Shown in pieces: positions 18,559 through 27,503 of a stretch of DNA of 48,292 bases. Position numbers and translations under genes: made by a program. This DNA comes from Burkholderiales bacterium. GTDB lineage: Bacteria > Pseudomonadota > Gammaproteobacteria > Burkholderiales > Burkholderiaceae_C. The stretch is from the NCBI GenBank assembly GCA_025363275.1, contig JANYEE010000068.1, positions 1 to 48,292 of the forward strand, read 5' to 3'. The notes beneath the pieces are model-generated. The model was given only the letters and a program-made list of their open reading frames with translations, ran no database searches and was not told where the DNA came from. How positions within the stretch are numbered: the first letter of the stretch is position 1; each line of letters begins with the position of its first letter.

Positions 18559-21500
18559 ATGGGCCATTCTTGCAACACAAATCTTGTCCAGCCAAGCAGT
18601 CCCTGGCGCTCGGTGCTGCGCCTAGTTCTATCGCTGCTGGGCCTGCTGATGTTTCAGTGGGCACAAGCTACGCCCAATTTTCAGGCCGCTGGAGCTGCTG
18701 TGGGCAGCACTGCCGCGGTGAGTCCTGCATGGCCTACCCATGTGATTGATGACGTAGCGTTGCTGATTGTCGAGAGCACGGGTGGGCAGCCTGTTACTTT
18801 GTCGACTCCGGCTGGTTTTGTGGCGGTGGCAAACAGCCCGCAGGCGACTGGCCTCACGACCTCAGGAACCCAAATCTCGGTGTTTTGGGCGCGCGCAACT
18901 TCGTCAGCCATGGCCGCGCCCACGGTGGCCGATCCGGGTGACCATGTGTACGCACAAATCATCACTTACCGCAATGTGATTCGCACGGGTAATCCCTGGG
19001 ATGTGACGGGTGGCGGCATCAAAATTCTGAGCAGCACGACCCTGTTCGTAACCGGTGTCATTACGACGGTTGCCGATACCCTGGTGGTCCAGGCTGCAAC
19101 GCGCGATGATGACTCCAGCGCAGTGGAATTTAGTGCCATAACCAATGCCGGTCTGGCGGGTATCGTCGTGCGTGCGGATGGTGGCACCACGCAGGGCAAT
19201 GGCGGCGGTTTTGCGGTTTGGGATGGCGGCAAGGCAACTATAGGCGCTACCGGTAACACCTCAGCCACCATTGCCACCGCGGGTGTCAACGCCTTCTTGA
19301 CCATCGCACTCAAGCCCGCGCCCCTGGTGGTGACCTCGGCCACGCTCAATGGTGCGGCCAGCGTGACAGTGCTGAATGGCTCTAGCATCACCGCAGTGGT
19401 CAATGCTTCGGTGGCGGCGGGCTCCCAGTGGCGGTCTACCGGTTGGCGTATTGCAAGCACAGCGCCAGGCGCCGTCACCTGTATCGACCATACCAACCAC
19501 GATGTAACGGGAAACTTCAGCGAAACCTTTACCGTCACGGCTCCCAGCACGGCGGGGACGTATGACGCCTACTTTGTTGCTTACACCGATGATGCTTGCG
19601 GCGCCAATCCCAGCTCGGCTTTGGTGTTGGCAGGCGGTGTGATTACGCAGTCCTGGATTGAATTCAATTCCACCGGTGGAAACACCGCCACGGATGGCTT
19701 GCATTTTTATATTGAAGACACCACCAAGGTGCAGGTCAAGCGAGCCAACAACACTGGGCAGGTCTATGCACCGGGCTCGGTGCCGCCCAGCAATAATTTA
19801 GACAATGGAATTTTCATCCGCGCCAACGGGCTGGTGTACGGCCCCAGTCACGCCGTGGGCGGTGCATTTGCGCCGGGTGGCGGCATGTACTCCACCTACT
19901 CGATTACGCCAGCGAGTCCGGCCAATCCGTCATCATCGGGCGTACAGCAAACCGCCACGGGGGCCTTTGGCATCACAGCCGGCCCCCAAGTATCGGTGCA
20001 GTGGAAATACACCACACCCCTAGATTTCATCACTGCCGATGTGACGGTCACCATTCCTGCTGGTTACACCGTGAGCGCTGCAAACCCCGTACGCTATTAC
20101 CACGTGTATGACACCTATCTGGGGGGCAGTGACAATGGGTGCGGCCTGTCTTTTGTTGACCCCAGTACCGGTAAGCGCTTGATCGGTACCTACCCTCCGG
20201 TACTGGCCAACAACGCCTGTTCGCCCACTACCAGCATTCCTGCGGGGGCTTCTATCGTTGAGTCGTTTCGCGAGCGCAGTGGTCTGAATTTCTCCAGCTA
20301 CTGTGTAGCCGGGTGGAACTCGTTCTACGCCAGTGGCGCTCCCGCCTGCTCGGTCTTGCAGGCTGCCGCTATGGACAACACGGTGGTGTCTACTTACCAA
20401 GACACGGGTATTGGCATTGAGTTTGATTTCACTACACCGGGCACCTACACCTTCAGTTATGACTTTGTGATCGGGTCGCCCAGCGTGCCGCCTTATGACC
20501 ACTTGGAAATACAGCACGATGGTGCGGGCACCTTGTGCCCTGAAAATATTGCCGTGTTGGCCTGCACTTCGTCTACGGTGCCGTGTCCGGCGGCCAATAT
20601 CGTCAGCACGGGTACCTTGACCGGATCGATTACCACCTCGCCCGGTGCACCCGCGGTAACCAAGTCTGCCACCCTATCGGTTGGAGCCAGTCCGAACATT
20701 CAGACCATCGCTCTCACTGCCGCGGGTGCCGGCACGGTGACTTTGGGTAGTACGGGGCTCACCAGTGGCGGTGTAGCGTCTGTGCCTTTGAGCGGTACCA
20801 AGTGCTGGAACACCGCGACGTTGACGCAAAGCTGCGCGCTGACCTTCGTTGCAACGCCGTGCGTCAATGCTTACGAGTGCCTGGAAACCGGCGTGACCTA
20901 CAACAACCGGACCACGACACCGGCTGCCCGCAACCCGCTGTACACCAAGCTCAGTGGCACCAATTTCAAGTTCGATGTCGTCGCATTGCAAAGCGGTGGC
21001 GCCCAAGCCACGTCCTACACAGCGGCGGCCAATGTTACGGTGGAGTTGTTTGATGACACCGTCCCCCCAGCCTCGTGCAGCGCGTACAGCAGCCCCGTTG
21101 CCTCGCAAGCCATCAGTTTTGTGTCCGCAGATAACGGCCGTAAGGCCCTGAGCACGAATATCAACCTGCCCAATGCCTACGCCAAGCTGCGCTGCAGGGT
21201 GACCGATACCAATTTGTCCCCCACCATTTTTGGTTGCTCTTCTGACACTTTTGCTGTGCGCCCGGCCGCGTTTTTGGTGGCGCAAAACACGCCCAACCTG
21301 AATGCGGGTGCTACGTTCACGGTGCAGGCCTCCGCGGTGCAAAGTAACCTGAGTTCGGTCACTACGGCCTATACCGCAACGCCAACGCTCAATGTGGGGC
21401 AGTTCACCGGCGCACCCGCTTTCACGTCTGCGGCCTTTTTGCCACAGGTGCTCCCAGCTGCCACGGCTGGCGTGAGCAGTGGCACATTCACCTACGATGA

Positions 21501-22674
21501 CGTGGGCAGCATCACACTGCCCGCTACCTCCCCCGGTACGTATGGCGTGTCTGATAGCACTTTTACGGCAACCGACACTGCCAGTGGAGCCGATGACTGT
21601 GTGGCTGGCAGTGCCTCCAACACCCCGGACGCCAGCGGCAAATACGGCTGCTTGATTGGTCAATCGGCGGCACTGACCGTGGGCCGCTTTTACCCCGACC
21701 ACTTCGACTTCACCCCGGTGTTTGCTGCCGGATGCGCAGCTGGGGGTTTCACCTACATGGACCAACCCCTGTCATTAGGCTACACCGTGACTGCGAAATC
21801 TTTGGCCCGGGCCTCGCCTAACCCGCCAGGTAACACCGCCCTGAAGCTTTACACCGGGGGCAAACTCAATATAGCGGCTCTGAATACAGGAACCGATCTG
21901 GTTGGGCGGCTATTACCCGCTGTAGTCAATCCACTGTCTCCCACCTGGACCAATGGCGTAGCGACAGCTGCTGCTAGCAACTACACCTTTACGCGCCCGA
22001 CCACCACCGTTTCCGACGCCACGTGGGGGCCGTTTGACGCTTTGAACCTGGGTGTCGCAGTCGATGACGCTGATGGACGCGGGTATGCAGCAGCAGTGAC
22101 CAGCTTCACCGCCACGACACCGGCGACCTGCACCTTGTCGACTGCATCGGAGTGCCGTAAGTACGCTAGCCTACCAGCTGGAACCACGCGCATGCGCTAT
22201 GGCCGCATTCAGCTTCAAAACGCCTATGGTTCGGAATACTTGCCGTTACCGCTTCCCATCACCATTCAGTATTGGAATGGCAATTGGGTGAACAACACAC
22301 TGGATAGTTGCACGTCAATCAGTGCGGGTCAATTTGCTTGGGATTTTCTTCCGGCAGGTAGCCCAGGACGCCCAAATAACCTGGCGGCCTGTAATTCAGC
22401 CCTCGCCGTGAGTGGTGTTGCGCCGAGCTACTCGGTCAATTTGTCAGCCCCTGGCGCAGGTCGCGCTGGTTGGTCGGGTATTACACTGAATTTGGGTGCT
22501 GCCGCGTCGGGCAATCAATGCGTCACGGCAGGGGCCGCCGGTGGCGTTGCCACGACAGCGAACCTTTCGTGGTTGCAATACAACTGGACGGGGACTGGCC
22601 GGGCGAACCCGAGCGGGCGGGCCACTTTTGGGGTCTACCGCAGCCGCTTGATCTACCGTAGGGAAAACTACTGA
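18559..22674 (+). CDS. mshQ: MshQ-like giant exported protein with DUF6701-type C-terminus
   Basis: A secreted protein of about 1371 residues with an N-terminal signal sequence (LVLSLLGLLMFQWAQA, cleavage before TPNF). The body is Thr/Ser/Ala/Gly/Val-rich and beta-like, with numerous cysteines in pairs. The C-terminal third has GRFYPDHFDF, a hallmark of the DUF6701 region of MshQ proteins, and ends in FGVYRSRLIYRRENY. It probably sits at the pilus tip or cell surface as an adhesin-like subunit; the role is unproved in the family. I chose ATG at 18559, with aaaagg upstream, over an in-frame GTG 30 bp earlier. Last gene of the C-D-O-P-Q block. Confidence 0.85.
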   Translation: MGHSCNTNLVQPSSPWRSVLRLVLSLLGLLMFQWAQATPNFQAAGAAVGSTAAVSPAWPTHVIDDVALLIVESTGGQPVTLSTPAGFVAVANSPQATGLTTSGTQISVFWARATSSAMAAPTVADPGDHVYAQIITYRNVIRTGNPWDVTGGGIKILSSTTLFVTGVITTVADTLVVQAATRDDDSSAVEFSAITNAGLAGIVVRADGGTTQGNGGGFAVWDGGKATIGATGNTSATIATAGVNAFLTIALKPAPLVVTSATLNGAASVTVLNGSSITAVVNASVAAGSQWRSTGWRIASTAPGAVTCIDHTNHDVTGNFSETFTVTAPSTAGTYDAYFVAYTDDACGANPSSALVLAGGVITQSWIEFNSTGGNTATDGLHFYIEDTTKVQVKRANNTGQVYAPGSVPPSNNLDNGIFIRANGLVYGPSHAVGGAFAPGGGMYSTYSITPASPANPSSSGVQQTATGAFGITAGPQVSVQWKYTTPLDFITADVTVTIPAGYTVSAANPVRYYHVYDTYLGGSDNGCGLSFVDPSTGKRLIGTYPPVLANNACSPTTSIPAGASIVESFRERSGLNFSSYCVAGWNSFYASGAPACSVLQAAAMDNTVVSTYQDTGIGIEFDFTTPGTYTFSYDFVIGSPSVPPYDHLEIQHDGAGTLCPENIAVLACTSSTVPCPAANIVSTGTLTGSITTSPGAPAVTKSATLSVGASPNIQTIALTAAGAGTVTLGSTGLTSGGVASVPLSGTKCWNTATLTQSCALTFVATPCVNAYECLETGVTYNNRTTTPAARNPLYTKLSGTNFKFDVVALQSGGAQATSYTAAANVTVELFDDTVPPASCSAYSSPVASQAISFVSADNGRKALSTNINLPNAYAKLRCRVTDTNLSPTIFGCSSDTFAVRPAAFLVAQNTPNLNAGATFTVQASAVQSNLSSVTTAYTATPTLNVGQFTGAPAFTSAAFLPQVLPAATAGVSSGTFTYDDVGSITLPATSPGTYGVSDSTFTATDTASGADDCVAGSASNTPDASGKYGCLIGQSAALTVGRFYPDHFDFTPVFAAGCAAGGFTYMDQPLSLGYTVTAKSLARASPNPPGNTALKLYTGGKLNIAALNTGTDLVGRLLPAVVNPLSPTWTNGVATAAASNYTFTRPTTTVSDATWGPFDALNLGVAVDDADGRGYAAAVTSFTATTPATCTLSTASECRKYASLPAGTTRMRYGRIQLQNAYGSEYLPLPLPITIQYWNGNWVNNTLDSCTSISAGQFAWDFLPAGSPGRPNNLAACNSALAVSGVAPSYSVNLSAPGAGRAGWSGITLNLGAAASGNQCVTAGAAGGVATTANLSWLQYNWTGTGRANPSGRATFGVYRSRLIYRRENY

Positions 22675-22684
22675 GCACGCCGGT

Positions 22685-22701
22685 GTCCAAATATGTTGGA
22701 C
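22685..22701. other. Inverted repeat between mshQ and mshI
   Basis: GTCCAA-atatg-TTGGAC, a perfect 6-bp inverted repeat with a 5-base centre, 11 bp after the mshQ stop. No T-run follows, so it is not a typical terminator. It could be an operator for the mshI-N block or an mRNA hairpin. The 168 bp between mshQ and mshI hold nothing else clear, except a faint resemblance to repeat B near 22746-22785. Confidence 0.4.
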
Positions 22702-22842
22702 AATTGCCAAAAGGGTCGCGAATGCTGTCATGATTGGCATCACTCGCTACTAAAATGAGAGCAGACACCCGATTCTTACCGCGTTCATGATTGAATCCCG
22801 CCCTTATCGTTTTTCACTACACCAGCGAGGGTCGCATTGACT

Positions 22843-23910
22843 ATGCGTTGGCCCTTTAGACGCAAAGTATCAGGCGACCAATGGATTGTGTCGTGGGCCG
22901 CACAGACGCTGTGCTACGTGCGTGCGTGCCGTGCCGACGGCGATACCTTTCAGATCCAACAACTCGGGGTAGAGCGCCAGGGCAGCGACAGCATGGAGTT
23001 GTTTTTGCAGCGCTTGCAAGCCTTAGGGCTCAAGGGTGGCGCGGCGGTGGTGATGCTGCGGCCCGAGCAATACCAGCTTCTACAGATTGATACCCCGCCT
23101 GTGGCCCCCGAAGAGTTGCGGTCTGCAGCCCGTTACCAAATCCGCGAAATGCTGGATGTGCATATCGATGACGTCACGCTGGACGTGATGAAGGTTGGCG
23201 ATGGTCAGCAAAAAGGCGCCCAAAATTTGTTCGTGGTGGCAGCGACCAACGCAGTCATCCGCCAGGCGCTGGATTTGGGTGATGCCCTGCACTGGTCCAT
23301 CAGCGTGATTGATATCCAGGAAACTGCCCAGCGCAATTTGCAAACTGCGTTGGCGCAGCAAGCAGGCAATTTGGCCCGGGCCGAGGCTGCACTGGTTTTG
23401 TCTGGCGGGCTGCAGGCCATGTTGACCATCAGCGCCAACGAGGAACTGTTTTACACCCGCCGTCTGGATTTGCCGCCAGGCTTTTTGGAGATGGCCTGGA
23501 GTGGTGCCGAGGAGCCGGGTGCAGCCGCCGAAGGCTTTACCCCGGTGGGCGAATATGTGCCTGATTACAGCGTGGGTGGCGAGTCGTATGGCACCGACTA
23601 CAGCGGCGCTGGTGCCGGCGCAGCAGGCGCCAGCAGCGAGGGCGCGCAGCGTGTGCTGGTCGAAGTGCAGCGTTCGCTGGATTTGTGGGACCGCACCTGG
23701 TCGAGCTTGCCGCTGAATGGTTTGAAAGTGTTGGCGGGGGAGCGCTCGCAGGAGTTAGCCAGTTGGTTGGGTCGTGAAATGGGGCAATCGATCGGCACGC
23801 TGGAGCTGGGCGGATTGTTCATCGGTTTGGAGGCTTTTGCCCCCGCGGATGTGGCCGCATGCGCGCCCTTGCTCGGCGCACTGTTGCGCAACGAGACGCG
23901 AAAGCTCTGA
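22843..23910 (+). CDS. mshI: MSHA biogenesis protein MshI (PilM-like)
   Basis: A 355-residue PilM/GspL-like actin-fold protein without a membrane helix, expected to sit on the cytoplasmic face and recruit the PilN-like protein encoded next. The central part has ELRSAARYQIREMLD, the conserved segment of agglutinin biogenesis MshI, and IQETAQRNL. A Gly/Ala/Tyr-rich linker (about residues 225-265) is unusual and may be a flexible loop. ATG at 22843 follows gaggg at good distance; a TTG six bases earlier is in frame. Starts the I-N block. Confidence 0.85.
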   Translation: MRWPFRRKVSGDQWIVSWAAQTLCYVRACRADGDTFQIQQLGVERQGSDSMELFLQRLQALGLKGGAAVVMLRPEQYQLLQIDTPPVAPEELRSAARYQIREMLDVHIDDVTLDVMKVGDGQQKGAQNLFVVAATNAVIRQALDLGDALHWSISVIDIQETAQRNLQTALAQQAGNLARAEAALVLSGGLQAMLTISANEELFYTRRLDLPPGFLEMAWSGAEEPGAAAEGFTPVGEYVPDYSVGGESYGTDYSGAGAGAAGASSEGAQRVLVEVQRSLDLWDRTWSSLPLNGLKVLAGERSQELASWLGREMGQSIGTLELGGLFIGLEAFAPADVAACAPLLGALLRNETRKL

Positions 23911-23912
23911 CC

Positions 23913-24587
23913 ATGGCACAGCAAATCAATCTGTGTACCCCTATCTTGCTGACCGAGAAGCGTTACTTCTCGGCTCAGACTATGGCCCAGGCGCTGCTGG
24001 TGTTTCTGGTTCTGGGTTTTGGCCTGTGTGCAGCCTGGGTATGGGGGCTGGAAAGCTCCAGCCGGGGCTTCAATGCCACGATGGCCACGCAGACCGCCGA
24101 AATTGAAAGCCTGCAAGCCGCGATTACCCGCAGCCGCGCCAATGCGGCGCCGGTAGATGCCGGGCTGGTGCAGCAAATTCAGGACAAACGCAATGCCCTG
24201 GCAGCCCGTAGCAAGTTGCTGTTAGCGCTGCGCGACGGTGTGATGGTGCCGGGATTTGCCCACTCGGACCGGATGCGTTGGGTTGCCAGCAGCATTCCAG
24301 AGCCGGTCTGGCTGACTGGTATCAAGATGGACGACGGCCGCTTTGAAGTGGTGGGCTTCACGCTGGAGCCTTCGGCCCTGAACTTGTGGGTGGCCAAGCT
24401 GTCGGCCAGCCCCTTGATGAGCAGCCTGCGCCTGGCCCAGGTAAAGGTAGAAAACACCAGCCTTAAAGCCGCTGCCGCTGACAAGCCGAGCACCGGAGGT
24501 GCACCCACCTGGTCTTTCACCCTGGTGAGCGCGGAGCCACCACCCCGTCTTCCCGCTAGCACTGCTGTTTCGGGGGTCAAGCCATGA
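23913..24587 (+). CDS. PilN-like MSHA biogenesis protein
   Basis: A 224-residue bitopic protein: short cytoplasmic N-terminus beginning MAQQINLCTPIL (the QxNL motif by which PilN binds PilM), one membrane helix (ALLVFLVLGFGLCAAWVWGL, about residues 26-45), a coiled coil, and a periplasmic ferredoxin-like domain. Between mshI and mshJ, start 2 bp after mshI. MSHA nomenclature for this gene varies (second mshI or mshJ), so no symbol is given. It links the cytoplasmic MshI ring to the periplasmic MshJ/MshK parts. Confidence 0.82.
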   Translation: MAQQINLCTPILLTEKRYFSAQTMAQALLVFLVLGFGLCAAWVWGLESSSRGFNATMATQTAEIESLQAAITRSRANAAPVDAGLVQQIQDKRNALAARSKLLLALRDGVMVPGFAHSDRMRWVASSIPEPVWLTGIKMDDGRFEVVGFTLEPSALNLWVAKLSASPLMSSLRLAQVKVENTSLKAAAADKPSTGGAPTWSFTLVSAEPPPRLPASTAVSGVKP

Positions 24588-25216
24588 AGCAGTGGTGGTT
24601 GGTTCAGTCCGCGCGTATCGATGCGATGAGCCTGCGGGAGCGGGCTTTCCTATTTTTGTCGTTGATCTTGTTGGCGTTGGCGATGGCCGATGTGTTGTGG
24701 CTCTCGCCCGCTCAAACAGCACACCGCCTGGTCACCCAACGCTACGCCGCGCAGGGTGCCGAGCTGACCCGGCTACGGGCCGAATTGGCGGCGGTGGCGC
24801 AGCCGGTCGATGCCAACAAGGCCGCGCGCGAGGAGCTGGCTGCGGCCGACGCCCAGTTGCAACACGTCATGCAGGACATCAAAACTCTGGCCCCCGTGAT
24901 AGAGGGTGGTCCGCCGCTGGAGCAGGTGTTGGTGCAATTTCTACGGCGCCAGCCAGGGCTCACGTTGTTGGGTACCTCGACGCTGTCGGCCGACGCGCTG
25001 GCCACCAGTAGTCCATCGGGTGCCGCCGCGGTACCTGGGCTCAGCAAGCGAGGCTTGGAACTGCGCGTGGCGGGCTCCTATGCTGAACTCACCCGCTATG
25101 TCAAAACTTTAGAGACGGCCCTGCCCCATCTGCGCTGGGGCGCTTTGTCCCTCAAGAAAGACCTGCAGGCCTCGGAGCTCACTTTGCAAGTGTTTGTGGT
25201 CGGAGTGCAGCCATGA
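24584..25216 (+). CDS. mshJ: MSHA biogenesis protein MshJ (PilO-like)
   Basis: A 210-residue bitopic protein with one membrane helix (AFLFLSLILLALAMADVLWL, about residues 21-40), a coiled-coil segment rich in Ala/Glu/Gln, and a PilO/GspM-type periplasmic domain (LELRVAGSYAELTRYVKTLE, then LRWGALSL). Overlaps the preceding gene by 4 nt (ATGA) and the following one likewise, so the I-K genes are probably translationally coupled. Confidence 0.85.
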   Translation: MKQWWLVQSARIDAMSLRERAFLFLSLILLALAMADVLWLSPAQTAHRLVTQRYAAQGAELTRLRAELAAVAQPVDANKAAREELAAADAQLQHVMQDIKTLAPVIEGGPPLEQVLVQFLRRQPGLTLLGTSTLSADALATSSPSGAAAVPGLSKRGLELRVAGSYAELTRYVKTLETALPHLRWGALSLKKDLQASELTLQVFVVGVQP

Positions 25217-25689
25217 TGAATGTCAGATCCCTGCGCCGCGCTGGGCTTGCCGTGCTCACATGGTTTTTGGCTGCGGGCCTGCATGGCCGTGCGCAGGCCC
25301 AGCAGGATGTGCGTGACCCGACCATGCCTCCGCCCATCGCCACGGCGGCACCCGACGCGCCTGCACGCTCACCGTTGGGGCTTGAGGGTACATCTGTCAT
25401 TGTGCGAGACGGAAAGCCCGGTCTGGTGGTAGGTACCCGTGTGGTGCTACCCGGTCAGAAGATCGGGTCGTGGGTGCTGGAGCGTATTACCGAGACCGAG
25501 ATTTTGCTGCGTGACGGTAAGCAACTGCGCACAGTGGCCCGCTTCAGCGGCATTGAGCGCCGCGACCCCGCCCAGGCGACGGCGTGTATGTCACTCGCCA
25601 AAGTGGCAGCGACACCCAAGAAACCCCCGGCCCCAACCCAGGCAGACACGCCATGCGATGTTCCCCCAACGAGAAGTGCCAACCCATGA
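25213..25689 (+). CDS. mshK: MSHA biogenesis protein MshK (PilP-like)
   Basis: A 158-residue exported protein: signal peptide LAVLTWFLAAGLHGRAQA, then DVRDPTMPPP, the DPTxPP segment typical of MshK, and a small beta domain (VVLPGQKIGSWVLERITETE, then ILLRDG) resembling the HR domain of PilP/GspC that contacts the secretin. No lipobox is visible at the signal cleavage. Sits between mshJ and the secretin gene with 4-nt overlaps at both ends. Confidence 0.82.
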   Translation: MMNVRSLRRAGLAVLTWFLAAGLHGRAQAQQDVRDPTMPPPIATAAPDAPARSPLGLEGTSVIVRDGKPGLVVGTRVVLPGQKIGSWVLERITETEILLRDGKQLRTVARFSGIERRDPAQATACMSLAKVAATPKKPPAPTQADTPCDVPPTRSANP

Positions 25690-27503
25690 CCCCCATTGCC
25701 CCCCCCGTGATTCCAGTGTTGGCAGTCCGGCGCACCCCTGCTACCCTGGCGGCGGTGTACGGCAGTTTGGCTGCCATCCTGCTGGCAGGCTGCGCCAACG
25801 ACCGCCCGCTGCGCACGCCCGATGTGGCTGAAACCCTGCGCGCTGAGATGCCCGTGGCGGCCAAACCCGCGGTCGCTGTGCCCGCCCGCGTGAGCGAAGC
25901 CTTGGCTGAGCCCGCACCTAAGGCTGCGCCCCTGCCGCCCGAACCGCGCCTTGATCTGCTGGTCAACAACGCCCAGGCCCGCGAGGTGTTTTTGGCTATC
26001 GTCGCCGACACTCGCTACAGCATGCTGATGCACCCCGATGTCAGCGGCACGCTGTCGGTCACACTGCGCGGTGTCACGGTGAAAGAGGCCCTGGAGGCGA
26101 TTCGGGATGTCTACGGTTATGACTTCAAAATGGAAGGCCGGCGCATCACCATCTATGCACCTACGCTGCAAACCCGCATCTTCACTATCAATTACCCGCA
26201 TTCGCAGCGCAACGGCACGAGCGACCTGCGGGTGTCATCGGGTGCGATGCCGACCGGACAAGGCGGAACCAATGGCGCTCCTAATTCAGGAGCATCCGGA
26301 TCAAATAATACGGGGGCCAGCGGCCAATCTGGCTCTCAAAACGACAGTAGCCGGATATCGACCACCTCGCGCACTGATTTTTGGGGTGAGTTGACGGGCG
26401 CGGTGCGCGCCATGGTGGGCGAGGGCACCGGCCGCAGCGTGATCACCAGCCCGCAGGCTGGCATCATGGCCGTGCGCGCGATGCCGGAAGAGTTGCGCCA
26501 GGTGGAAAAATTCCTCAAAGCCGCCCAGGTAGCGGTGGAGCGCCAGGTCATGCTGGAGGCCAAGATTGTTGAAGTCGAATTGCGTGACGGATTCCAAAGC
26601 GGTATTGACTGGTCTGCGTTGAAAAACCGAGGGGGCGCCACCGGCGTTGTCGGGAGCATCGGTGGGGGAACCGCCAATAATGTGCTGATCAACGGTGTTG
26701 CTAACAATGTGCCGGGCTTCCCATCGGGTATTGCGTCTGCGTTGGCAGATACGGTGTCGTTACCCGCTGCAGGTGGCGGTCTGTTTGGGCTGGCGCTGGC
26801 TACCGAAGGCTTTCAGGCGGTGCTGGGCTTTCTGGAAACCCGGGGCGATGTGCAAATCCTGAGCAGTCCCCGCATTGCCACCATGAACAACCAGAAGGCC
26901 CTCCTCAAGGTGGGTACCGATGAGTTCTTTGTGACCAATGTGTCGGGGGGCTCTACCCCGTCAACCACCGGGACCGGTACCACTGGTAACAACGGCAGTA
27001 CGACGACCATGCCGACGTTGACGCTGACCCCGTTTTTCTCGGGCATCGCGCTGGACGTGACGCCCCAAATTGACGATGCCAACAACATCACCTTGCACGT
27101 GCGCCCATCGGTTACCTCCGTCACCGAGAAAACTAAACTGATTGATCTGGGTGCCATTGGCAACTACAAGCTGCCGGTGGCATCGAGCGCGGTCAATGAA
27201 TCGGACACCATGGTGCGCATTCAGGACGGCAATATTGTGGCCATTGGCGGACTGATGCAGGTCGAGTCCAACCGCCGCGCCTCGGGTTTGCCGGGTTCGA
27301 CCAATGTGCCATTTCTGTCGTCGCTGTTGGGTAACAAAGCCGATTCGGGCCGCAAGAAAGAGTTGGTGGTTTTGATCAAGCCCACCATCATCCGTTCGGC
27401 CGAGGACTGGGAAGCGCAAACCCGCAAATCACGCGCTGCGCTGGACGATATGGAAGTGGGTCGTGCCCGCGTAGTGCGCGTGGACGGCGCTGCCGACAAG
27501 TGA
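25686..27503 (+). CDS. mshL: MSHA outer-membrane secretin MshL
   Basis: Secretin lipoprotein of 605 residues through which the pilus leaves the cell. Signal peptide with lipobox LLAGC, an N-domain (RLDLLVNNAQAREVFLAIVA, then VTLRGVTVKEALEAI), a Gly/Ser/Asn-rich linker, and the C-terminal secretin domain (GDVQILSSPRIATMNNQKA near residues 395-413; IGGLMQVE and PFLSSLLGNK near the end). The linker at about residues 198-215 is translated repeat B, between VSSGAMPTGQGG and the conserved RTDFWGEL. ATG at 25686 overlaps the mshK stop; the longer open frame upstream is the mshK overlap. Confidence 0.93.
   Translation: MTPIAPPVIPVLAVRRTPATLAAVYGSLAAILLAGCANDRPLRTPDVAETLRAEMPVAAKPAVAVPARVSEALAEPAPKAAPLPPEPRLDLLVNNAQAREVFLAIVADTRYSMLMHPDVSGTLSVTLRGVTVKEALEAIRDVYGYDFKMEGRRITIYAPTLQTRIFTINYPHSQRNGTSDLRVSSGAMPTGQGGTNGAPNSGASGSNNTGASGQSGSQNDSSRISTTSRTDFWGELTGAVRAMVGEGTGRSVITSPQAGIMAVRAMPEELRQVEKFLKAAQVAVERQVMLEAKIVEVELRDGFQSGIDWSALKNRGGATGVVGSIGGGTANNVLINGVANNVPGFPSGIASALADTVSLPAAGGGLFGLALATEGFQAVLGFLETRGDVQILSSPRIATMNNQKALLKVGTDEFFVTNVSGGSTPSTTGTGTTGNNGSTTTMPTLTLTPFFSGIALDVTPQIDDANNITLHVRPSVTSVTEKTKLIDLGAIGNYKLPVASSAVNESDTMVRIQDGNIVAIGGLMQVESNRRASGLPGSTNVPFLSSLLGNKADSGRKKELVVLIKPTIIRSAEDWEAQTRKSRAALDDMEVGRARVVRVDGAADK
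26277..26330. repeat. Dispersed repeat B, copy 4 (inside mshL)
   Basis: Begins gctcctaattcaggagca and continues aataatacgggggccagcggcc. Translated as APNSGASGSNNTGASGQSG. Against the metH copy it keeps aattcaggagca and the aatacg-g-gggcca block in the same phase. It lies in a linker where extra Gly/Ser residues are likely to be tolerated. Confidence 0.7.

Noticed and set aside
20674-21765. Long minus-strand ORF (363 residues) within mshQ
   Set aside because: His/Gly/Arg-rich composition without motifs, fully antisense to a well-supported gene; typical GC-rich shadow.
21880-21930. Resemblance to repeat B in mshQ (gctctgaatacaggaaccgat)
   Set aside because: Similarity covers only about 20 bases, the downstream gggcc part is not clear, and the residues fit the surrounding DUF6701-type sequence.
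22746-22785. Possible seventh copy of repeat B before mshI (gctactaaaatgagagcag)
   Set aside because: Only the first 20 bases resemble the family; the rest has diverged too far to support a call by eye.
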